The notes under the pieces: model-generated
What the model saw: only the letters and a program-made list of their open reading frames with translations
The model's database searches: none
What the model was told of the DNA's origin: nothing
Translations under genes and position numbers: made by a program
Source: Fervidobacterium pennivorans
GTDB lineage: Bacteria > Thermotogota > Thermotogae > Thermotogales > Fervidobacteriaceae
Direction: 5' to 3'
Assembly (NCBI RefSeq): GCF_001644665.1
Contig: NZ_CP011393.1
Location: forward strand, 1,262,001 to 1,326,000
Length of the DNA: 64,000 bases
In this document: piece by piece, positions 53,837 to 64,000 of the stretch
How the letters are laid out: every line of letters starts with the position of its first letter
How positions within the stretch are numbered: the stretch's first letter is position 1

Positions 53837-55102
53837 TTATTCTTCTTGAAGTTTTGTCAACTTCTTTATGTTGCTTTCTAACTGATAGTATTTTGCATTT
53901 CCAACGCTTAATTGGTTGACATTGGTTTTGAATATGTAGGCAATTGAATAATCTTCAACTTTGGCGTTCATTAACGTCGAATTTTTTACTTTTAAGACAC
54001 TACCTTTAGATAACTGTAAGTTTGTAATTTTTGAGGAAACAAGTGCAACAGATGAAAGGTCGGAAATCGAAAGTTTGTCAAATCTAGAGTCGTATGAAAT
54101 AACTTTTGATACCAACCCTACTTTTGCGTCGTTAACAACTGTGTTATTTATAAAAACATTCCCACAGTTTTGAATTTCAAGTTCTTCAATGGATGAATCT
54201 ATGATGTAAACTGCATAAACGCCGTTAATTGATACTCTGTTAAGCGAAGATTTTCTAATCACTACGAAGTTAGTCAAATTGGCATCAATATTTCTAAGAT
54301 TTGACCCGTCTACAAAAATCAGTGAACCCCGGTCTGAGCTAATATCAATTTCAGGACCGATAGCGCTGACGTAAGCTGAACCGCTATCGGAAACAGTCAG
54401 TTTCCCACTTCCCAAGAAGCTAACTAGTCCTGTTGTTACAAGTGCACCCTTGATATTCAGTTCGGCATTGAGAGCCGTGATAACTGTAACTCCACTCTCC
54501 AGCATAAGAGCACTTTTCTCAGGAAGTAGGGTTTTGCTGATAATCCTATAAGGTGATTTTGAAGAGAGTAAAAATTTTCTACCAGAGATGTTTGTAATCG
54601 GGTTTTGTGAGTCGAGTATGTCGAGGTTCTCAAGTGTTGGCGGGACAAAAGCGACATCTGATATATTACCAAAATCATCACTTGCAACTGCCAGGTAGAA
54701 TTTGTCAGAAAGCTTGATTTCGTTGGATTTATTGATAGCTTTCAGGGCTCTTACCGTTGGGTCGTAAAACGTGACTGTACTTTCAAAGACATATGTATAG
54801 ACTTCCGTAATTCCATTCAGTCGAATTTGGTCAGGAGAGGTTTTTACTTCAACGATGTATTTTTGACCATTCATGGTTATGGTTCTCTTCCCGTCAACTA
54901 AAAGCATTCCATCGAGAAATGTAAAAGGAAAGTTTTTTCCGTCAACTTTTAGTTCTTTTCCAAGTTCAACCTTAGCAATTCCCAATTTTTGGGGAACTAA
55001 AACCCCGGCAGTCGCTATGACCACCGGGATGATTAAAGTTAGCAAGGCTACAAGCTGTACAAAACGTGTTTCTTTGAAAAGACGTTTTACAACCTTTCTC
55101 AT
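53837..55102 (-). CDS. Membrane-anchored, beta-helix-like protein
   Basis: One membrane helix (about residues 15-35) anchors a long domain. From about residue 200 to 410 short strands repeat every 18-22 residues with NxxxxVxxxxS-like turns (SSLNRVSINGVYAVYIIDSS, SSKITNLQLSKGSVLKVKNS), suggesting a right-handed beta-helix outside the membrane. No enzyme motif is seen. It could be an envelope or surface protein. It starts 26 nt after ileS ends. Confidence 0.7.
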   Translation of the reverse strand: MRKVVKRLFKETRFVQLVALLTLIIPVVIATAGVLVPQKLGIAKVELGKELKVDGKNFPFTFLDGMLLVDGKRTITMNGQKYIVEVKTSPDQIRLNGITEVYTYVFESTVTFYDPTVRALKAINKSNEIKLSDKFYLAVASDDFGNISDVAFVPPTLENLDILDSQNPITNISGRKFLLSSKSPYRIISKTLLPEKSALMLESGVTVITALNAELNIKGALVTTGLVSFLGSGKLTVSDSGSAYVSAIGPEIDISSDRGSLIFVDGSNLRNIDANLTNFVVIRKSSLNRVSINGVYAVYIIDSSIEELEIQNCGNVFINNTVVNDAKVGLVSKVISYDSRFDKLSISDLSSVALVSSKITNLQLSKGSVLKVKNSTLMNAKVEDYSIAYIFKTNVNQLSVGNAKYYQLESNIKKLTKLQEE

Positions 55103-55128
55103 TTTATCATCTCTTCTTACGTTTTATT

Positions 55129-57867
55129 TTATTTCCTTTCTCCTCTGAGCACAGCCGAACAACGTGGACATGTTTCTGGATGTTCTTCATCTTTACCAGT
55201 GTCTGGGTGATATTTCCAACAACGCTGACATTTTTGACCTTCTGCTCTTTGGACTAAAACGTTTGCAAACTGACCGTTTAACCCAGAGACATTTTCAGAC
55301 AAAGTCACTTTTGAAACGATGAAGAATTCCTCAAGCAGTGACTCGTATTTTCTGAGCAAGCTTTTCAATTCTTCGTTCTTTGCTTCGATTATTACATGGG
55401 CATCGAGTGAATGGCCGATAATATCAGACGCCCTGGCGCTTTCCAGTGCTTTCAACACATCGTCTCTTATGAGTAGCAAATGATTGAATTCCTCGAGAAG
55501 CCCATCGTCAATGAATTCTTTTCTAACTTCTGGCCAATATTCAAGGTGAACACTTTCGTATTTCTTCAAATGGCTTTCTTGGTAAGCCTCTTCTGCTGTG
55601 AATGGAATAATTGGTGCAAGAATTTTTATTAGAGCCTCAAGTATGTAATGTAGAACGGTTTGAGCAGACCTTCTGTAGATTGAATTTTTCGCCTCGACGT
55701 AGAGTCTGTCTTTGAGTATATCTAAATACACAGCACTTAGTTCTGTAGTACAGTATTTGACAGTTGCGTTGTAGACTTTGGAGTATTCGAATTCTTCGTA
55801 GTATTGTGTTACATGTTCGATGAACTTTTGAAGTTTGCCAAGTGCCCATTTGTCCAATGGGAGCAGTTTTTCGTATGGCAGCAAATCTGCTTCTGTGAAG
55901 TCATAAAGGTTACTGAGCAAATATCTCAGCGTGTTTCTTAGCTTTCTGTAGACCTCAACTTGCTGTTCAATTATGTTCTTACCAACCCTGATGTTATCAA
56001 AAAAGTCCGTGCTTGCAACCCATAATCTCAATATGTCGGCGCCATATTTGTTGACGATTTCCGTAGGATCAATTACGTTTCCGAGAGATTTACTCATCTT
56101 CCTTCCTTGTTCGTCTTTGATGAAGCCATGTGTGACAACGGTTTTGAACGGTGCTATTCCTGCTTTTGCAGTAGACAAGAATATCGAGCTTTGGAACCAA
56201 CCTCTGTGTTGGTCATCACCTTCTAAGTAAAGGTCAACTGGGAACTTCTCACCTTTGGAGCGTATCACCGCTTCCCACGAACATCCAGAATCTATCCAGA
56301 CATCTAGTGTATCATGTGTCTTTTCAAAATTCTTACTTCCGCAAGCTGGACATTTGAAATCTGCTGGAATTAGTTCGGCAACGTCGAGTTCGAACCAGGC
56401 ATCTGTGCCTTTTTCTTTAACTATGTTTGCAAAGTGCTCGATTACTTGTGGGTCGAGTGTAACTTCGCCACAATCTTTACATTTTACCGCTGGAATTGGT
56501 ACTCCCCAAACCCTTTGACGCGAAATCGTCCAGTCTGGTCTTTCCTGAACCATTGCGGTGATACGTGTTTCACCCCAAGCAGGATACCATTTAACTTTCT
56601 TAATCTCTTCAAGCACTTTACCTCGCAAGTTGTTTTTATCAACGGAGATGAACCATTGTGGTGTGGCACGGAACATAACCGGGCCTTTACAACGCCAGCA
56701 GTGTGGGTAGCTATGGCTAATCTTTCCTACTTTAATCAAAGAACCGTTGTTTTTTAGGTCTTCAACTATAATTTTGTTGGCATCCCATATCTTTAATCCT
56801 TCATATTTTCCTGCCTCTTTTGTGAACCTACCTTCGTCATCCACAGGTGAGAGAACTGGAAGATTGTATTTTAAACCCGTTTGATAGTCTTCTTCACCGT
56901 GACCAGGAGCCGTATGGACACAACCAGTACCGTCTTCAAGAGTTACGTAATCAGCAAGAACAACAACGGAAGTTCTGTCGTAAAGTGGGTGTTTTGTAAG
57001 TTTACCTTCGAGTTCTTTACCTACGAATTTTTCAACAACTTCAAAATCGATACCAACATCTGCGGCGAATTTTTGAAGTAGTCCTTCTGCAACAATCCAG
57101 TATTCTTCACCAACCCTTATTTTGACATATGTGTAATCTGGATGGAGTGCGATAGCAACGTTCGCTGGGATAGTCCAAGGAGTTGTGGTCCAGATGACAA
57201 TATACGTGTCTGGTTTGTCGACCATTTGGAATTTTACATAAATTGATGGGGATTCATGGTCATGGTATTCAATTTCTGCTTCCGCAAGGGCTGTTCTACA
57301 CGTTGGACACCAATAAACGGGCTTGTTACCACGATAGACGTTCCCGTTTTCCACCAACGTTTTGAATACATCAAGTATGTGGTATTCGTAATCTGGGTCA
57401 AGTGTTATGTATGGATGTTCCCAGTCACCTTTTACGCCGAGTCGTTTGAATTCCTCTCTCTGAATGTCTACGTATTTCAGAGCAAACTCTTTACAAAGCT
57501 TTCTTATTTCGGCTGGTGATTTTTTCTTTGCTTCTTCTCCCAAGGATGTTGTAACTCTGTGTTCAATTGGCAATCCGTGTGTATCCCATCCAGGAACGAA
57601 AGGCACTCTGTAACCGCGCATGGTTTTGTATCTGGTGACGAAATCTTTCAGTATCTTATTCATAGCGGTACCAAGATGGATGTCTCCATTTGCGTACGGA
57701 GGTCCATCGTGTAGAAGGTATGTTGGTGCATTTGCTCTTGTTTCCAAAGTCTTTTTGTAAATCTCCTTTTCTTCCCAGAATTTCAACATCTCCGGTTCCT
57801 TGTTCACAAGGTTAGCCTTCATTTGAAAGTTTGTTTGTGGTAAGTTCAGCGTTGCTTTATAGTCCAA
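55129..57867 (-). CDS. ileS: Isoleucyl-tRNA synthetase
   Basis: IleRS charges tRNA-Ile. The class I HIGH-like motif is [11 protein letters not shown] in the first 75 residues and the KMSKS motif is [10 protein letters not shown] at about two thirds. The C-terminal zinc finger [12 protein letters not shown] followed by CPRC is present. At 912 residues it is a bacterial-type enzyme. The TTG at 57867 has GGAGGTG at 6 nt; the GTG at 57876 lies inside that site. I did not find a T-box leader upstream. It heads a four-gene set on this strand. Confidence 0.97.
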   Translation of the reverse strand: MDYKATLNLPQTNFQMKANLVNKEPEMLKFWEEKEIYKKTLETRANAPTYLLHDGPPYANGDIHLGTAMNKILKDFVTRYKTMRGYRVPFVPGWDTHGLPIEHRVTTSLGEEAKKKSPAEIRKLCKEFALKYVDIQREEFKRLGVKGDWEHPYITLDPDYEYHILDVFKTLVENGNVYRGNKPVYWCPTCRTALAEAEIEYHDHESPSIYVKFQMVDKPDTYIVIWTTTPWTIPANVAIALHPDYTYVKIRVGEEYWIVAEGLLQKFAADVGIDFEVVEKFVGKELEGKLTKHPLYDRTSVVVLADYVTLEDGTGCVHTAPGHGEEDYQTGLKYNLPVLSPVDDEGRFTKEAGKYEGLKIWDANKIIVEDLKNNGSLIKVGKISHSYPHCWRCKGPVMFRATPQWFISVDKNNLRGKVLEEIKKVKWYPAWGETRITAMVQERPDWTISRQRVWGVPIPAVKCKDCGEVTLDPQVIEHFANIVKEKGTDAWFELDVAELIPADFKCPACGSKNFEKTHDTLDVWIDSGCSWEAVIRSKGEKFPVDLYLEGDDQHRGWFQSSIFLSTAKAGIAPFKTVVTHGFIKDEQGRKMSKSLGNVIDPTEIVNKYGADILRLWVASTDFFDNIRVGKNIIEQQVEVYRKLRNTLRYLLSNLYDFTEADLLPYEKLLPLDKWALGKLQKFIEHVTQYYEEFEYSKVYNATVKYCTTELSAVYLDILKDRLYVEAKNSIYRRSAQTVLHYILEALIKILAPIIPFTAEEAYQESHLKKYESVHLEYWPEVRKEFIDDGLLEEFNHLLLIRDDVLKALESARASDIIGHSLDAHVIIEAKNEELKSLLRKYESLLEEFFIVSKVTLSENVSGLNGQFANVLVQRAEGQKCQRCWKYHPDTGKDEEHPETCPRCSAVLRGERK

Positions 57868-57917
57868 TTTGAGCACCTCCTAATGCAGTTTTATCCTAAT
57901 CAGCTATTTTATAATAG

Positions 57918-57946
57918 AAAAAAAAGGGGTGATGCCCACCCCTTTC
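57918..57946 (-). terminator. Terminator after the receiver gene
   Basis: AAAGGGGTG (57923-57931) pairs with CACCCCTTT (57937-57945). On the minus strand the hairpin runs into a T tract (A run at 57918-57925). Confidence 0.88.
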
Positions 57947-57966
57947 TTGAAAGGTGTGGGCACCAT

Positions 57967-58326
57967 TCACATGTTAATCAAACGACTGATTACTTCTTTT
58001 AATTCAGTTAAATCAGCAGACTTCACAATGTAGGCATCAGCTGCCCAAGAAGCCATATCGCTTTTGTAATGAGAGTAAGCAGTCAATAGAACCAACTTTG
58101 TTTCCCGTCTGATTTCTCTCAATTTACCCGCAAGTTCCAATCCGTTCATGCTTCCAGGCATCTCGATATCGATAGTAACAAGATCATACTGTTTTTCACC
58201 AAATTTTTTTAGCGCTTCGTCAGCATTTTCGGCTTCATCTACTTCATAACCAGCGTCCATTAATTCTTCGGCTATTAGTAATCTCATGTTGGGTTCATCT
58301 TCAACTACGAGAATTCTTTTGGGCAT
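57967..58326 (-). CDS. Stand-alone response regulator receiver (CheY-like)
   Basis: A single receiver domain of 119 residues. The acidic pocket is VVEDEPNM, the phosphorylated aspartate is in TIDIEMPG (about residue 52), the threonine/serine is in LLTAYS and the lysine in IVKSADL. There is no output domain, so it acts through protein contact or as a phosphorelay intermediate. No histidine kinase is adjacent. The ATG has AAAGGGGGT upstream. Its terminator lies just after it. Confidence 0.92.
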   Translation of the reverse strand: MPKRILVVEDEPNMRLLIAEELMDAGYEVDEAENADEALKKFGEKQYDLVTIDIEMPGSMNGLELAGKLREIRRETKLVLLTAYSHYKSDMASWAADAYIVKSADLTELKEVISRLINM

Positions 58327-58401
58327 ACTCTTACCCCCTTTCTCGGGGATATTATACCATATGAATTGTTAATATTTCAACTCATCGATAACAAGTTTCT
58401 G

Positions 58402-60951
58402 TTAATTACCTTTGTACATTACCATAGCTGATATAGCTTTAATATTTATCTTACCGCTAACTTGGTAGAGAACCTTTGTTCCTGCGTTATCTTTGTCAAC
58501 AACGACGTTCCAAGTCCCATCCGGAAGTGTGAATTGTTGGTCTTTTGTGTCACCGTTGTAGATTACGAGTATTTCCTTCCATGGGTCTTTCTCATCTTTA
58601 AGTACAAATGCTACCATCTTTCTTGGACTTGGTAAGAATGTCAGTTTCTTTCTTATATCCTCGGCGGTCCTTTGCCTAAACGCAATGTGTGATTTTCTCA
58701 GTTCGATTAGACCTTTGTAGTAATTGAAAACATCTATAAACTCGGCTTTTCTAGCGTAGTCAAGTCCGTTTATGGAGATTGGTGATTTGTAAGAGTTCTC
58801 ATCGAATTTCTTTGTTCTAGCGAAATCTTGACCTGCATGCAAGAATGGTATACCTTGTGATGTCAACAATATAGCACCAGCAAGCTTTTGAGCGTCTTTG
58901 AGCATTTCTTCAGTCCACTTTACCGTTGTATCCGCCTGTGCTGCCAGGTAGTTTTTGTCCCACAAGGTGTGGTTATCATGAACTTCGACGTAGTTGATAG
59001 TTTCCTGTGGGTCTTTCGCAAAGCTTCGAATTACTTCGTCGTATTCGATGCTACCTGCAACTCCGCGTTTTACACCTGTTTCTTTGGCAAGAGCGCCCAT
59101 CAAGAAGCCCTTGACAGTTGCGTTGAAAACAGAACCACGGAGTGCATCTCTGAATTCATCGTTGAACGCGGCGATACCTGTACCACCAACATCGGCTTTT
59201 CCAAATCTAATGGGTGCTCCCCAACCGCCCCAAGGTTCACCGTAAAGAACCACAGAAGGCTCTATCTTTGAGAGTTCTGATTTTATCGCAAGCATTGTCA
59301 CCTTATCCATTAATCCCATCTGGTCAAATCTGAAACCATCAATTTTGTATTCCGTGACCCACCATTTGAGTGTGTCGACTATGTATTTTCTCATCATCGG
59401 TCTTTCGCTTGCAATGACATTACCACAGCCACTTTCGTTCAAATATGCACCTGTTTTGTCAATTCTGTAGAAGTAATATGGAACTGCCTGGTCGAATGGA
59501 GACATTACACCAACGCCCCATGTATGTGGGAAGACCATATCAAGGATAACCCTTATACCATTTTCATGGAGTGCTTTAACCATTTGTTTGACTTCGATAA
59601 TTCTTGTGTATGGGTTGATTGGGTCTGTTGAGTAGCGTCCTTCTGGAACTGTAAAGAGGTATGGGTCATAACCCCAGTTGTAACTTCTTTCAAAATCTTT
59701 ATCAGCTTCATCGCCTGTCCAGAAATCGAACATTGGAAGAATATGAACGTGAGTAACCCCGAGTTCAACGAGGTGGTCAAGACCAGTTGTTACACCATTA
59801 GGACCTCTTGTGCCTTTTTCTGTGAGTCCCAAGTAAAGTGCTTTGTTCTTGACGCCAGAATTATCGAGTCCGGTCATATCTGCGATGTGGATTTCGTATA
59901 TTATCGCATCTTCTGGGGCAACTAGTGGTGGTCGTGCGACTTTTTCCCAGCTCTCTGGATTTGTTTTGCTGAAGTCAATGATAGCACTCTTGGCAGAATT
60001 CTTCGTTACCGCTTTTGAGAAGTAATCAACTGATTCTCTATATTCTCCATAGCTGAAGTACCTGATTTTGTAGAACCATCCATCCCAGTTTCCTTCAAGG
60101 ACGGCTTCCCATGCCCCGTTGCCTATATATTTCATTGGAACAACTTGCGTTGGTTCTTTATCATCCCAATTTTTGTAAAGTAGCACATCAACAGTTTTTG
60201 AAACAGGTGACCAAACCCTTATCGTTGTCTTTTCAGGGGTGTATTCAAATCCGAGTGGACCATCGTAATAAATCTTGTCCAAAATTTCCATCATGATGAC
60301 CCTTGCCGGTTTGTACCCTTCTATCTCTACTTGGACATCTTTGTTAACATCCTCAAGTTTGATAGGTTCAGCGAGAACAACTTTGACATGGTTTGTTCTG
60401 GAAATATCCGTCGGATTGGCTTTCTCGACACGAGCTATTTTGAGTGGTTGACCGTCTACCGTAACTTTTGCACCGACTTTTGTTGTGTCGACTTGACCTG
60501 TTAAATATGCTTCGATTGTGTATTGGTCCCTAGCCTGTGCAAAGAGCACACGAGGGCTTGTGTCTGGTTTTGTTGTGTAAATCTGTTCTATTCCTTGCAA
60601 GAGCCACACCTCCGCCTTACCATCTTTGATTGTTATGAATCTATCCATTGCAACATCTTTTTCTCTCCATTCTCCAAGTCTAACTATTATTCCAACTTTC
60701 GTTAATGTCTCCGGGAATTTAACTTTTGCAACAACTCCAAAATCATCTTTTTCTGTGAACTGATAAGCTGCACCTTCTTTTGAAATAGGTTCAACCCACC
60801 AAATCCAAAGGTTCCATCCGTCGTAGTTACCATCCCACCTGTGATAATGGATAATCAGCTCTGTTTCCGCAAAGCTTATCGATAATGCGAATACGATGAG
60901 CGTAATAACTGAAAGCTTTTTGAGCAGACCCATACTTGAATCTCTAAACAT
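58402..60951 (-). CDS. pulA: Secreted type I pullulanase (GH13)
   Basis: Pullulanase cuts alpha-1,6 links in pullulan and branched starch. After a signal peptide ending near SFAET there is a CBM41-like domain ([20 protein letters not shown]), then a CBM48-like region and the GH13 barrel. The nucleophile is in [13 protein letters not shown], the acid in LYGEPWGGW, and the third carboxylate in [12 protein letters not shown]. The motif [10 protein letters not shown] is typical of type I enzymes. The ATG at 60951 has GGAGGTG at 7 nt. With the CBM48 protein at 45.4 kb it would serve starch use. Confidence 0.96.
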   Translation of the reverse strand: MFRDSSMGLLKKLSVITLIVFALSISFAETELIIHYHRWDGNYDGWNLWIWWVEPISKEGAAYQFTEKDDFGVVAKVKFPETLTKVGIIVRLGEWREKDVAMDRFITIKDGKAEVWLLQGIEQIYTTKPDTSPRVLFAQARDQYTIEAYLTGQVDTTKVGAKVTVDGQPLKIARVEKANPTDISRTNHVKVVLAEPIKLEDVNKDVQVEIEGYKPARVIMMEILDKIYYDGPLGFEYTPEKTTIRVWSPVSKTVDVLLYKNWDDKEPTQVVPMKYIGNGAWEAVLEGNWDGWFYKIRYFSYGEYRESVDYFSKAVTKNSAKSAIIDFSKTNPESWEKVARPPLVAPEDAIIYEIHIADMTGLDNSGVKNKALYLGLTEKGTRGPNGVTTGLDHLVELGVTHVHILPMFDFWTGDEADKDFERSYNWGYDPYLFTVPEGRYSTDPINPYTRIIEVKQMVKALHENGIRVILDMVFPHTWGVGVMSPFDQAVPYYFYRIDKTGAYLNESGCGNVIASERPMMRKYIVDTLKWWVTEYKIDGFRFDQMGLMDKVTMLAIKSELSKIEPSVVLYGEPWGGWGAPIRFGKADVGGTGIAAFNDEFRDALRGSVFNATVKGFLMGALAKETGVKRGVAGSIEYDEVIRSFAKDPQETINYVEVHDNHTLWDKNYLAAQADTTVKWTEEMLKDAQKLAGAILLTSQGIPFLHAGQDFARTKKFDENSYKSPISINGLDYARKAEFIDVFNYYKGLIELRKSHIAFRQRTAEDIRKKLTFLPSPRKMVAFVLKDEKDPWKEILVIYNGDTKDQQFTLPDGTWNVVVDKDNAGTKVLYQVSGKINIKAISAMVMYKGN

Positions 60952-61093
60952 ACCCTGACACCTCCTTAAATTGGTGTTTTTGAACAACTATATTGTACCC
61001 AAAGTATTATACATTATCCCAGATTTTTTTCTACAAATTTTTGGAAATGTTTCCAGTGAAAAAAGAGACGAGCAGCACCTCAAATAATCGAAC

Positions 61094-61130
61094 TTAACAA
61101 TTCTTAACATATTAAAAATTTTACTTAATG
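61094..61130 (+). promoter_or_regulatory. Pho-box-like repeats upstream of pstS
   Basis: TTAACA occurs at 61094-61099 and 61104-61109, with TTAATG at 61125-61130. The roughly 10-bp spacing on one helix face recalls the PhoP boxes of Gram-positive bacteria. Confidence 0.55.
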
Positions 61131-61177
61131 GACCTCTGAGAAAATAAAAGCGAACTTTAAAACAGGAGGTGGAAGGT

Positions 61178-62005
61178 ATGAGGAAGTTCATTTTAACGAT
61201 AGCATTTGTTTCACTTTTTGCGGTTTTTGGTTTTGCGACTGCGTTGGTTATAAAAGGTTCGAACACGATGCTTGACATTGCGCAGTTGTGGGTCGAAGAG
61301 TTCAACAAACAGAATCCAGACATCAAAGTTACACTTGAGGGGGCAGGTAGTTCAACGGGGATTGCAGCACTTTTTAACGGAACAACGGACATCGCAAACT
61401 CCAGTAGATGGTTTAAGGATTCTGAAGTTCAAAAGATGTTTGAAATGAAAAAGTGGTTTGCACCAGTTCTTGTTGCTTGGGATGGTATCGCAATAGTTGT
61501 TCACAAGGATTTGCCTGTCAAGAACCTTACTATACAGCAAATAAAGGATATCTACACAGGAAAAATTACAAGATGGAACCAGATTGATCCGAACCTTCCG
61601 GCAAGAGATATTGTTGCTTTCTCCAGAAACACAGCTTCCGGAACGTTCGAAGTCTTCAAAGAAAAAGTGCTCGGTGATGAAAAGATGTCTCCAAGGGTAA
61701 GAATGCTTGAATCATCTATGGCTGAGCTTGAAACTGTTGCCAAAACTCCGTATTCTATAGCTTACTTTGGTGTTGGCTACGTAGATCAGAGTGTAAAAGT
61801 TGTCTCCGTAAACGGAGTTATGCCAACAAAACAAAACATACTTTCTTCGAAGTATGCACTTTCTCGTCCACTCTTCATTTTCATCGATGTTACAAAAGGT
61901 TGGCCCGAAGAAGGACCAGTTGCAGAATTCTTGAGATTTGTTATGTCAAAGAAAGGACAGGAACTTGTTGAAAAAGCGGGGTTTGTCGCTGCTCTTGGAC
62001 AGTAA
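61178..62005 (+). CDS. pstS: Phosphate ABC transporter substrate-binding protein
   Basis: PstS captures phosphate outside the membrane. A signal peptide (residues 1-20) precedes the phosphate-binding loops SNTMLDIAQLWVEEF, GAGSSTGIAALFNG and SRNTASGTFEVFKE. At 275 residues it is the short form common in Thermotogae. The ATG at 61178 has GGAGGTGG upstream; a GTG at 61169 overlaps that site. It is first in the pstS-C-A-B operon. Confidence 0.95.
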   Translation: MRKFILTIAFVSLFAVFGFATALVIKGSNTMLDIAQLWVEEFNKQNPDIKVTLEGAGSSTGIAALFNGTTDIANSSRWFKDSEVQKMFEMKKWFAPVLVAWDGIAIVVHKDLPVKNLTIQQIKDIYTGKITRWNQIDPNLPARDIVAFSRNTASGTFEVFKEKVLGDEKMSPRVRMLESSMAELETVAKTPYSIAYFGVGYVDQSVKVVSVNGVMPTKQNILSSKYALSRPLFIFIDVTKGWPEEGPVAEFLRFVMSKKGQELVEKAGFVAALGQ

Positions 62006-62060
62006 AAAGGGTAGCAGATACTGAAAAGAAGTTTCTAAGAAACAAGAAAGGGGATGCCAT

Positions 62061-62924
62061 GTGCGTAGAGAAATAAAAGATAAAACGCGAAAAGCTTTGA
62101 TGGCAATATCTTCAGTCACAGCGATTGCTGCTCTCTTTGGAATATACTATTACCTTGTTAAAGAGTCGCTTCCAGCTATCCGCTCCGTTGGAGCGGAACT
62201 CTTTTTATCTGACCAATGGTATCCCGTTTGGGAACCAGGAGAATATGGAATGAGAGCGCTAATTATAAATTCTTTGATTGTAACTGTATTAGGGACGTTA
62301 TTGGTTGTTCCTGTTGCATATTTCATAGCCATCTATTTACATGGATTTGCAACGAAGAAGGAAAAATCAATTGTAAGGAGATTGATCGAGTATCTCTCAG
62401 GTATACCGTCTGTAATCATTGCTTTTGTCTTTCTTACGTACCTCAGTCCCATTTTTCCGGCGATAGGTATATATTCTCCCCAGAATTTGTTACTTGCATT
62501 AATAGGTCTGTTCTTTTTGACAATACCGATAAGTACCGTATTAATATTAGAATCCTTGGACAGTGTTCCAAAGGAACTAGAGGAAGCGAGCGCGGCGCTC
62601 GGAGCACTCCCGTTGAAGACTTACATGAAGGTCACGACTAAAGCAGCACTGCCAGGTGTTATGAACGCAATAGTTTTAACGGCGAACAGGATAGTTGGCG
62701 AGACGATTGTTGTGTTGCTCCTTGGTGGGGGTGCAGCTATGGTGCCTACAAAACTAACGGACCCGTTTAAGACATTGACAGCAGCTATTGCAAGTGAAAT
62801 GCCGGAAGCTGCTAAATTTTCAATTCATTACAGCGCGTTATTCTTTGCAGGCTTGGTACTTGTAATCTTTTCAACGGTATTTGAACTCACATCGGTTATG
62901 TTGTTAAGGAGGAGCCGAAGATGA
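62061..62924 (+). CDS. pstC: Phosphate ABC transporter permease
   Basis: A six-helix permease with the ABC docking motif LEEASAALGALPLKTYMKVT. The GTG start has AAAGGGGAT upstream. Its stop overlaps the pstA start by 4 nt, so the two permeases are translated together. The first helix follows a basic N-terminus (MRREIKDKTRKA). Confidence 0.95.
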   Translation: MRREIKDKTRKALMAISSVTAIAALFGIYYYLVKESLPAIRSVGAELFLSDQWYPVWEPGEYGMRALIINSLIVTVLGTLLVVPVAYFIAIYLHGFATKKEKSIVRRLIEYLSGIPSVIIAFVFLTYLSPIFPAIGIYSPQNLLLALIGLFFLTIPISTVLILESLDSVPKELEEASAALGALPLKTYMKVTTKAALPGVMNAIVLTANRIVGETIVVLLLGGGAAMVPTKLTDPFKTLTAAIASEMPEAAKFSIHYSALFFAGLVLVIFSTVFELTSVMLLRRSRR

Positions 62925-63751
62925 GAGAAATAGATAAATCACGTATCGCTGAAAACAGAAAGACAAGGCTTGCCCTACGAATTCTTACATACATTATTTC
63001 CTCACTTATCGTTGCTCTTTTCTTACTTGCGTTTGTGCCGGGGTTAAAATACTGGTCGTGGGAGTTTTTCACTCAATTCCCAAAGGAACGTATGACCGAT
63101 GGGGGTATATTTCCAGCCATTCTTGGTTCAATCTTACTAACCGTAACATCACTTGCGATAGCGATTCCACTTGGTGTGCTGTTGGGAATTGTGCTTTCGG
63201 AATATAATTTGACCTATATAAAGTTCGCAGTTACTATTTTGAGTGGTATACCTTCCGTTGTCTATGGACTTTTTGGATTGGGGTTGTTCTGTATCACAAT
63301 GAACATGAGAACTTCCATTTTAGCTGGTGCCTTAACACTATCTTTGATGGTCTTGCCGGTTATATCATCATCAGTTTACGAAGTGATGCAAGCAATTCCA
63401 AGAGAACTTAGAGAGGCTGCATATGCTTTGGGTGCTCGAAAGAGCGAAGTAATATTTGAAATGTTAGTCCCTTCAGTTAGAAACACCATCCTTACCGTTT
63501 CATTTGTCAGCGCGGGCCGCGTGATTGGTGAAACAGCACCGCTTATTCTTACCGCTGCTGTTTTTTATGCAACACAATTACCGAAAAGTCTTCTTTCTCC
63601 AGTTATGACGATGCCAACTCACATATATTTCTTGACCGCTGCATATGGAAGTAGTGCTCGATGGATGGCTGAAGGAACAGCTTCTGTTCTTATACTATTT
63701 ATAATTCTTGTCTACACAATAGCATTTATGTTCAGGAGGGAAAAGAAATGA
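62921..63751 (+). CDS. pstA: Phosphate ABC transporter permease
   Basis: The second permease has six membrane segments and the docking motif LREAAYALGARKSEVIFEML. Its ATG overlaps the pstC stop (ATGA) and its own stop overlaps pstB the same way. The sequence SGIPSVVYGLFGLG is typical of PstA. Confidence 0.95.
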   Translation: MREIDKSRIAENRKTRLALRILTYIISSLIVALFLLAFVPGLKYWSWEFFTQFPKERMTDGGIFPAILGSILLTVTSLAIAIPLGVLLGIVLSEYNLTYIKFAVTILSGIPSVVYGLFGLGLFCITMNMRTSILAGALTLSLMVLPVISSSVYEVMQAIPRELREAAYALGARKSEVIFEMLVPSVRNTILTVSFVSAGRVIGETAPLILTAAVFYATQLPKSLLSPVMTMPTHIYFLTAAYGSSARWMAEGTASVLILFIILVYTIAFMFRREKK

Positions 63752-64000
63752 CGGATACAGTGATTGAAATTAGGAATTTTAACGCTTATTATGGTGAGAA
63801 AATTGCTGTTAAGGATGCGAATTTGAAAATACAAAAGAACAAAATTACAGCAATAATGGGACCATCTGGTTGCGGTAAATCAACGTTGCTCAGAAGCATC
63901 AACAGGATAAATGACTTGATACCAGAGTTCAAAGTGCAAGGTGAGATACTATTTCACGATAAAAACATATACGACCCAGATGTTGATGTGTACACGCTCA
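63748..64000 (+). CDS. pstB: Phosphate ABC transporter ATPase, N-terminal part
   Basis: The gene runs off the right edge. About 84 residues are visible: EIRNFNAYYGEKIAVKDANL and the Walker A motif GPSGCGKST near residue 38-46, then LRSINRINDLIPEFKVQGEI, which is typical of PstB. The ATG at 63748 overlaps the pstA stop by 4 nt. PhoU, if present, would lie outside the window. Confidence 0.93.
   Translation, partial: MTDTVIEIRNFNAYYGEKIAVKDANLKIQKNKITAIMGPSGCGKSTLLRSINRINDLIPEFKVQGEILFHDKNIYDPDVDVYTL

Noticed and set aside
57868-57966. T-box leader upstream of ileS
   Set aside because: The gap is under 100 bases and is taken up by the terminator of the receiver gene; no T-box sequence was seen.

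Overview
This 64 kb window looks like a chromosomal segment of a thermophilic anaerobic fermenter of the Thermotogota, most likely Fervidobacterium or a close relative. This is inferred from gene content, not from a marker gene. The DNA is AT-rich, ribosome binding sites are strong GGAGG types, and GTG and TTG starts are common. Typical components include NadX/NadA/NadC NAD synthesis, the short SpeD proenzyme, ThyX, a K+-dependent membrane pyrophosphatase, a secreted type I pullulanase and a GH130 mannoside phosphorylase. No rRNA, tRNA or CRISPR array was seen.

Layout. 1-1.4 kb: the end of a gene of unknown function coupled to a beta-class DNA methyltransferase, probably a restriction-modification pair cut by the window edge. 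1.4-4.6 kb (minus): NAD operon nadX-nadA-nadC plus a Dph6-like ATP pyrophosphatase, driven by a consensus promoter. 4.8-7.8 kb: a beta-propeller membrane protein, a small membrane protein and an EEP-fold hydrolase. 7.8-9.8 kb (minus): speD, speE and an XRE-cupin regulator, with paired operators upstream of speD. 10.1-17.8 kb: mostly housekeeping genes (queuosine precursor transporter, lipM, rsmI, rsmD, a DUF47 protein, a lipase-like protein, a lipoprotein, rnhB, thyX, a DRTGG protein, folD). 17.8-20.6 kb: yajC-secD-secF. 20.6-23.6 kb: hppA followed directly by a divergent phosphofructokinase, which suggests pyrophosphate-linked glycolysis.

23.8-28.1 kb: a sugar-type GPH symporter behind a perfect 22-bp operator, an intact IS110-family element, and an iron alcohol dehydrogenase. 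28.2-33.1 kb (minus): a metal operon with an FTR1 permease, CopA ATPase, HMA chaperone, an unusual CYTH plus flavin-reductase-like fusion and a small membrane protein. 33.2-34.9 kb: a diguanylate cyclase split in two at a T run. 35-45.2 kb: a 1-phosphofructokinase-type kinase and a LacI-controlled carbohydrate locus. Its minus-strand arm holds lacI, a binding protein, two permeases and GH130. Its plus-strand arm holds two large secreted proteins of unknown family. The same 14-bp operator sits at both promoters.

45.4-49 kb: a secreted protein with two starch-binding-type modules and no catalytic domain, and an MFS transporter. 49.4-51.7 kb: a conserved-looking trio (membrane protein, degenerate J-domain protein with a cysteine-rich tail, DUF5685 protein) and a small orphan. 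51.8-58.3 kb (minus): ileS with a beta-helix-like protein, a HIT protein and a TPR protein, plus a stand-alone receiver. 58.4-61 kb (minus): pullulanase. 61.2-64 kb: pstS-pstC-pstA-pstB (cut by the window end) behind Pho-box-like repeats.

No large novel defence island is visible. The items most worth a second look are the structured RNA candidate of the IS110 element, the CYTH fusion in the metal operon, the FolD and PFK proteins with substituted catalytic residues, the split diguanylate cyclase, the DUF5685 trio and the secreted pair under LacI control.
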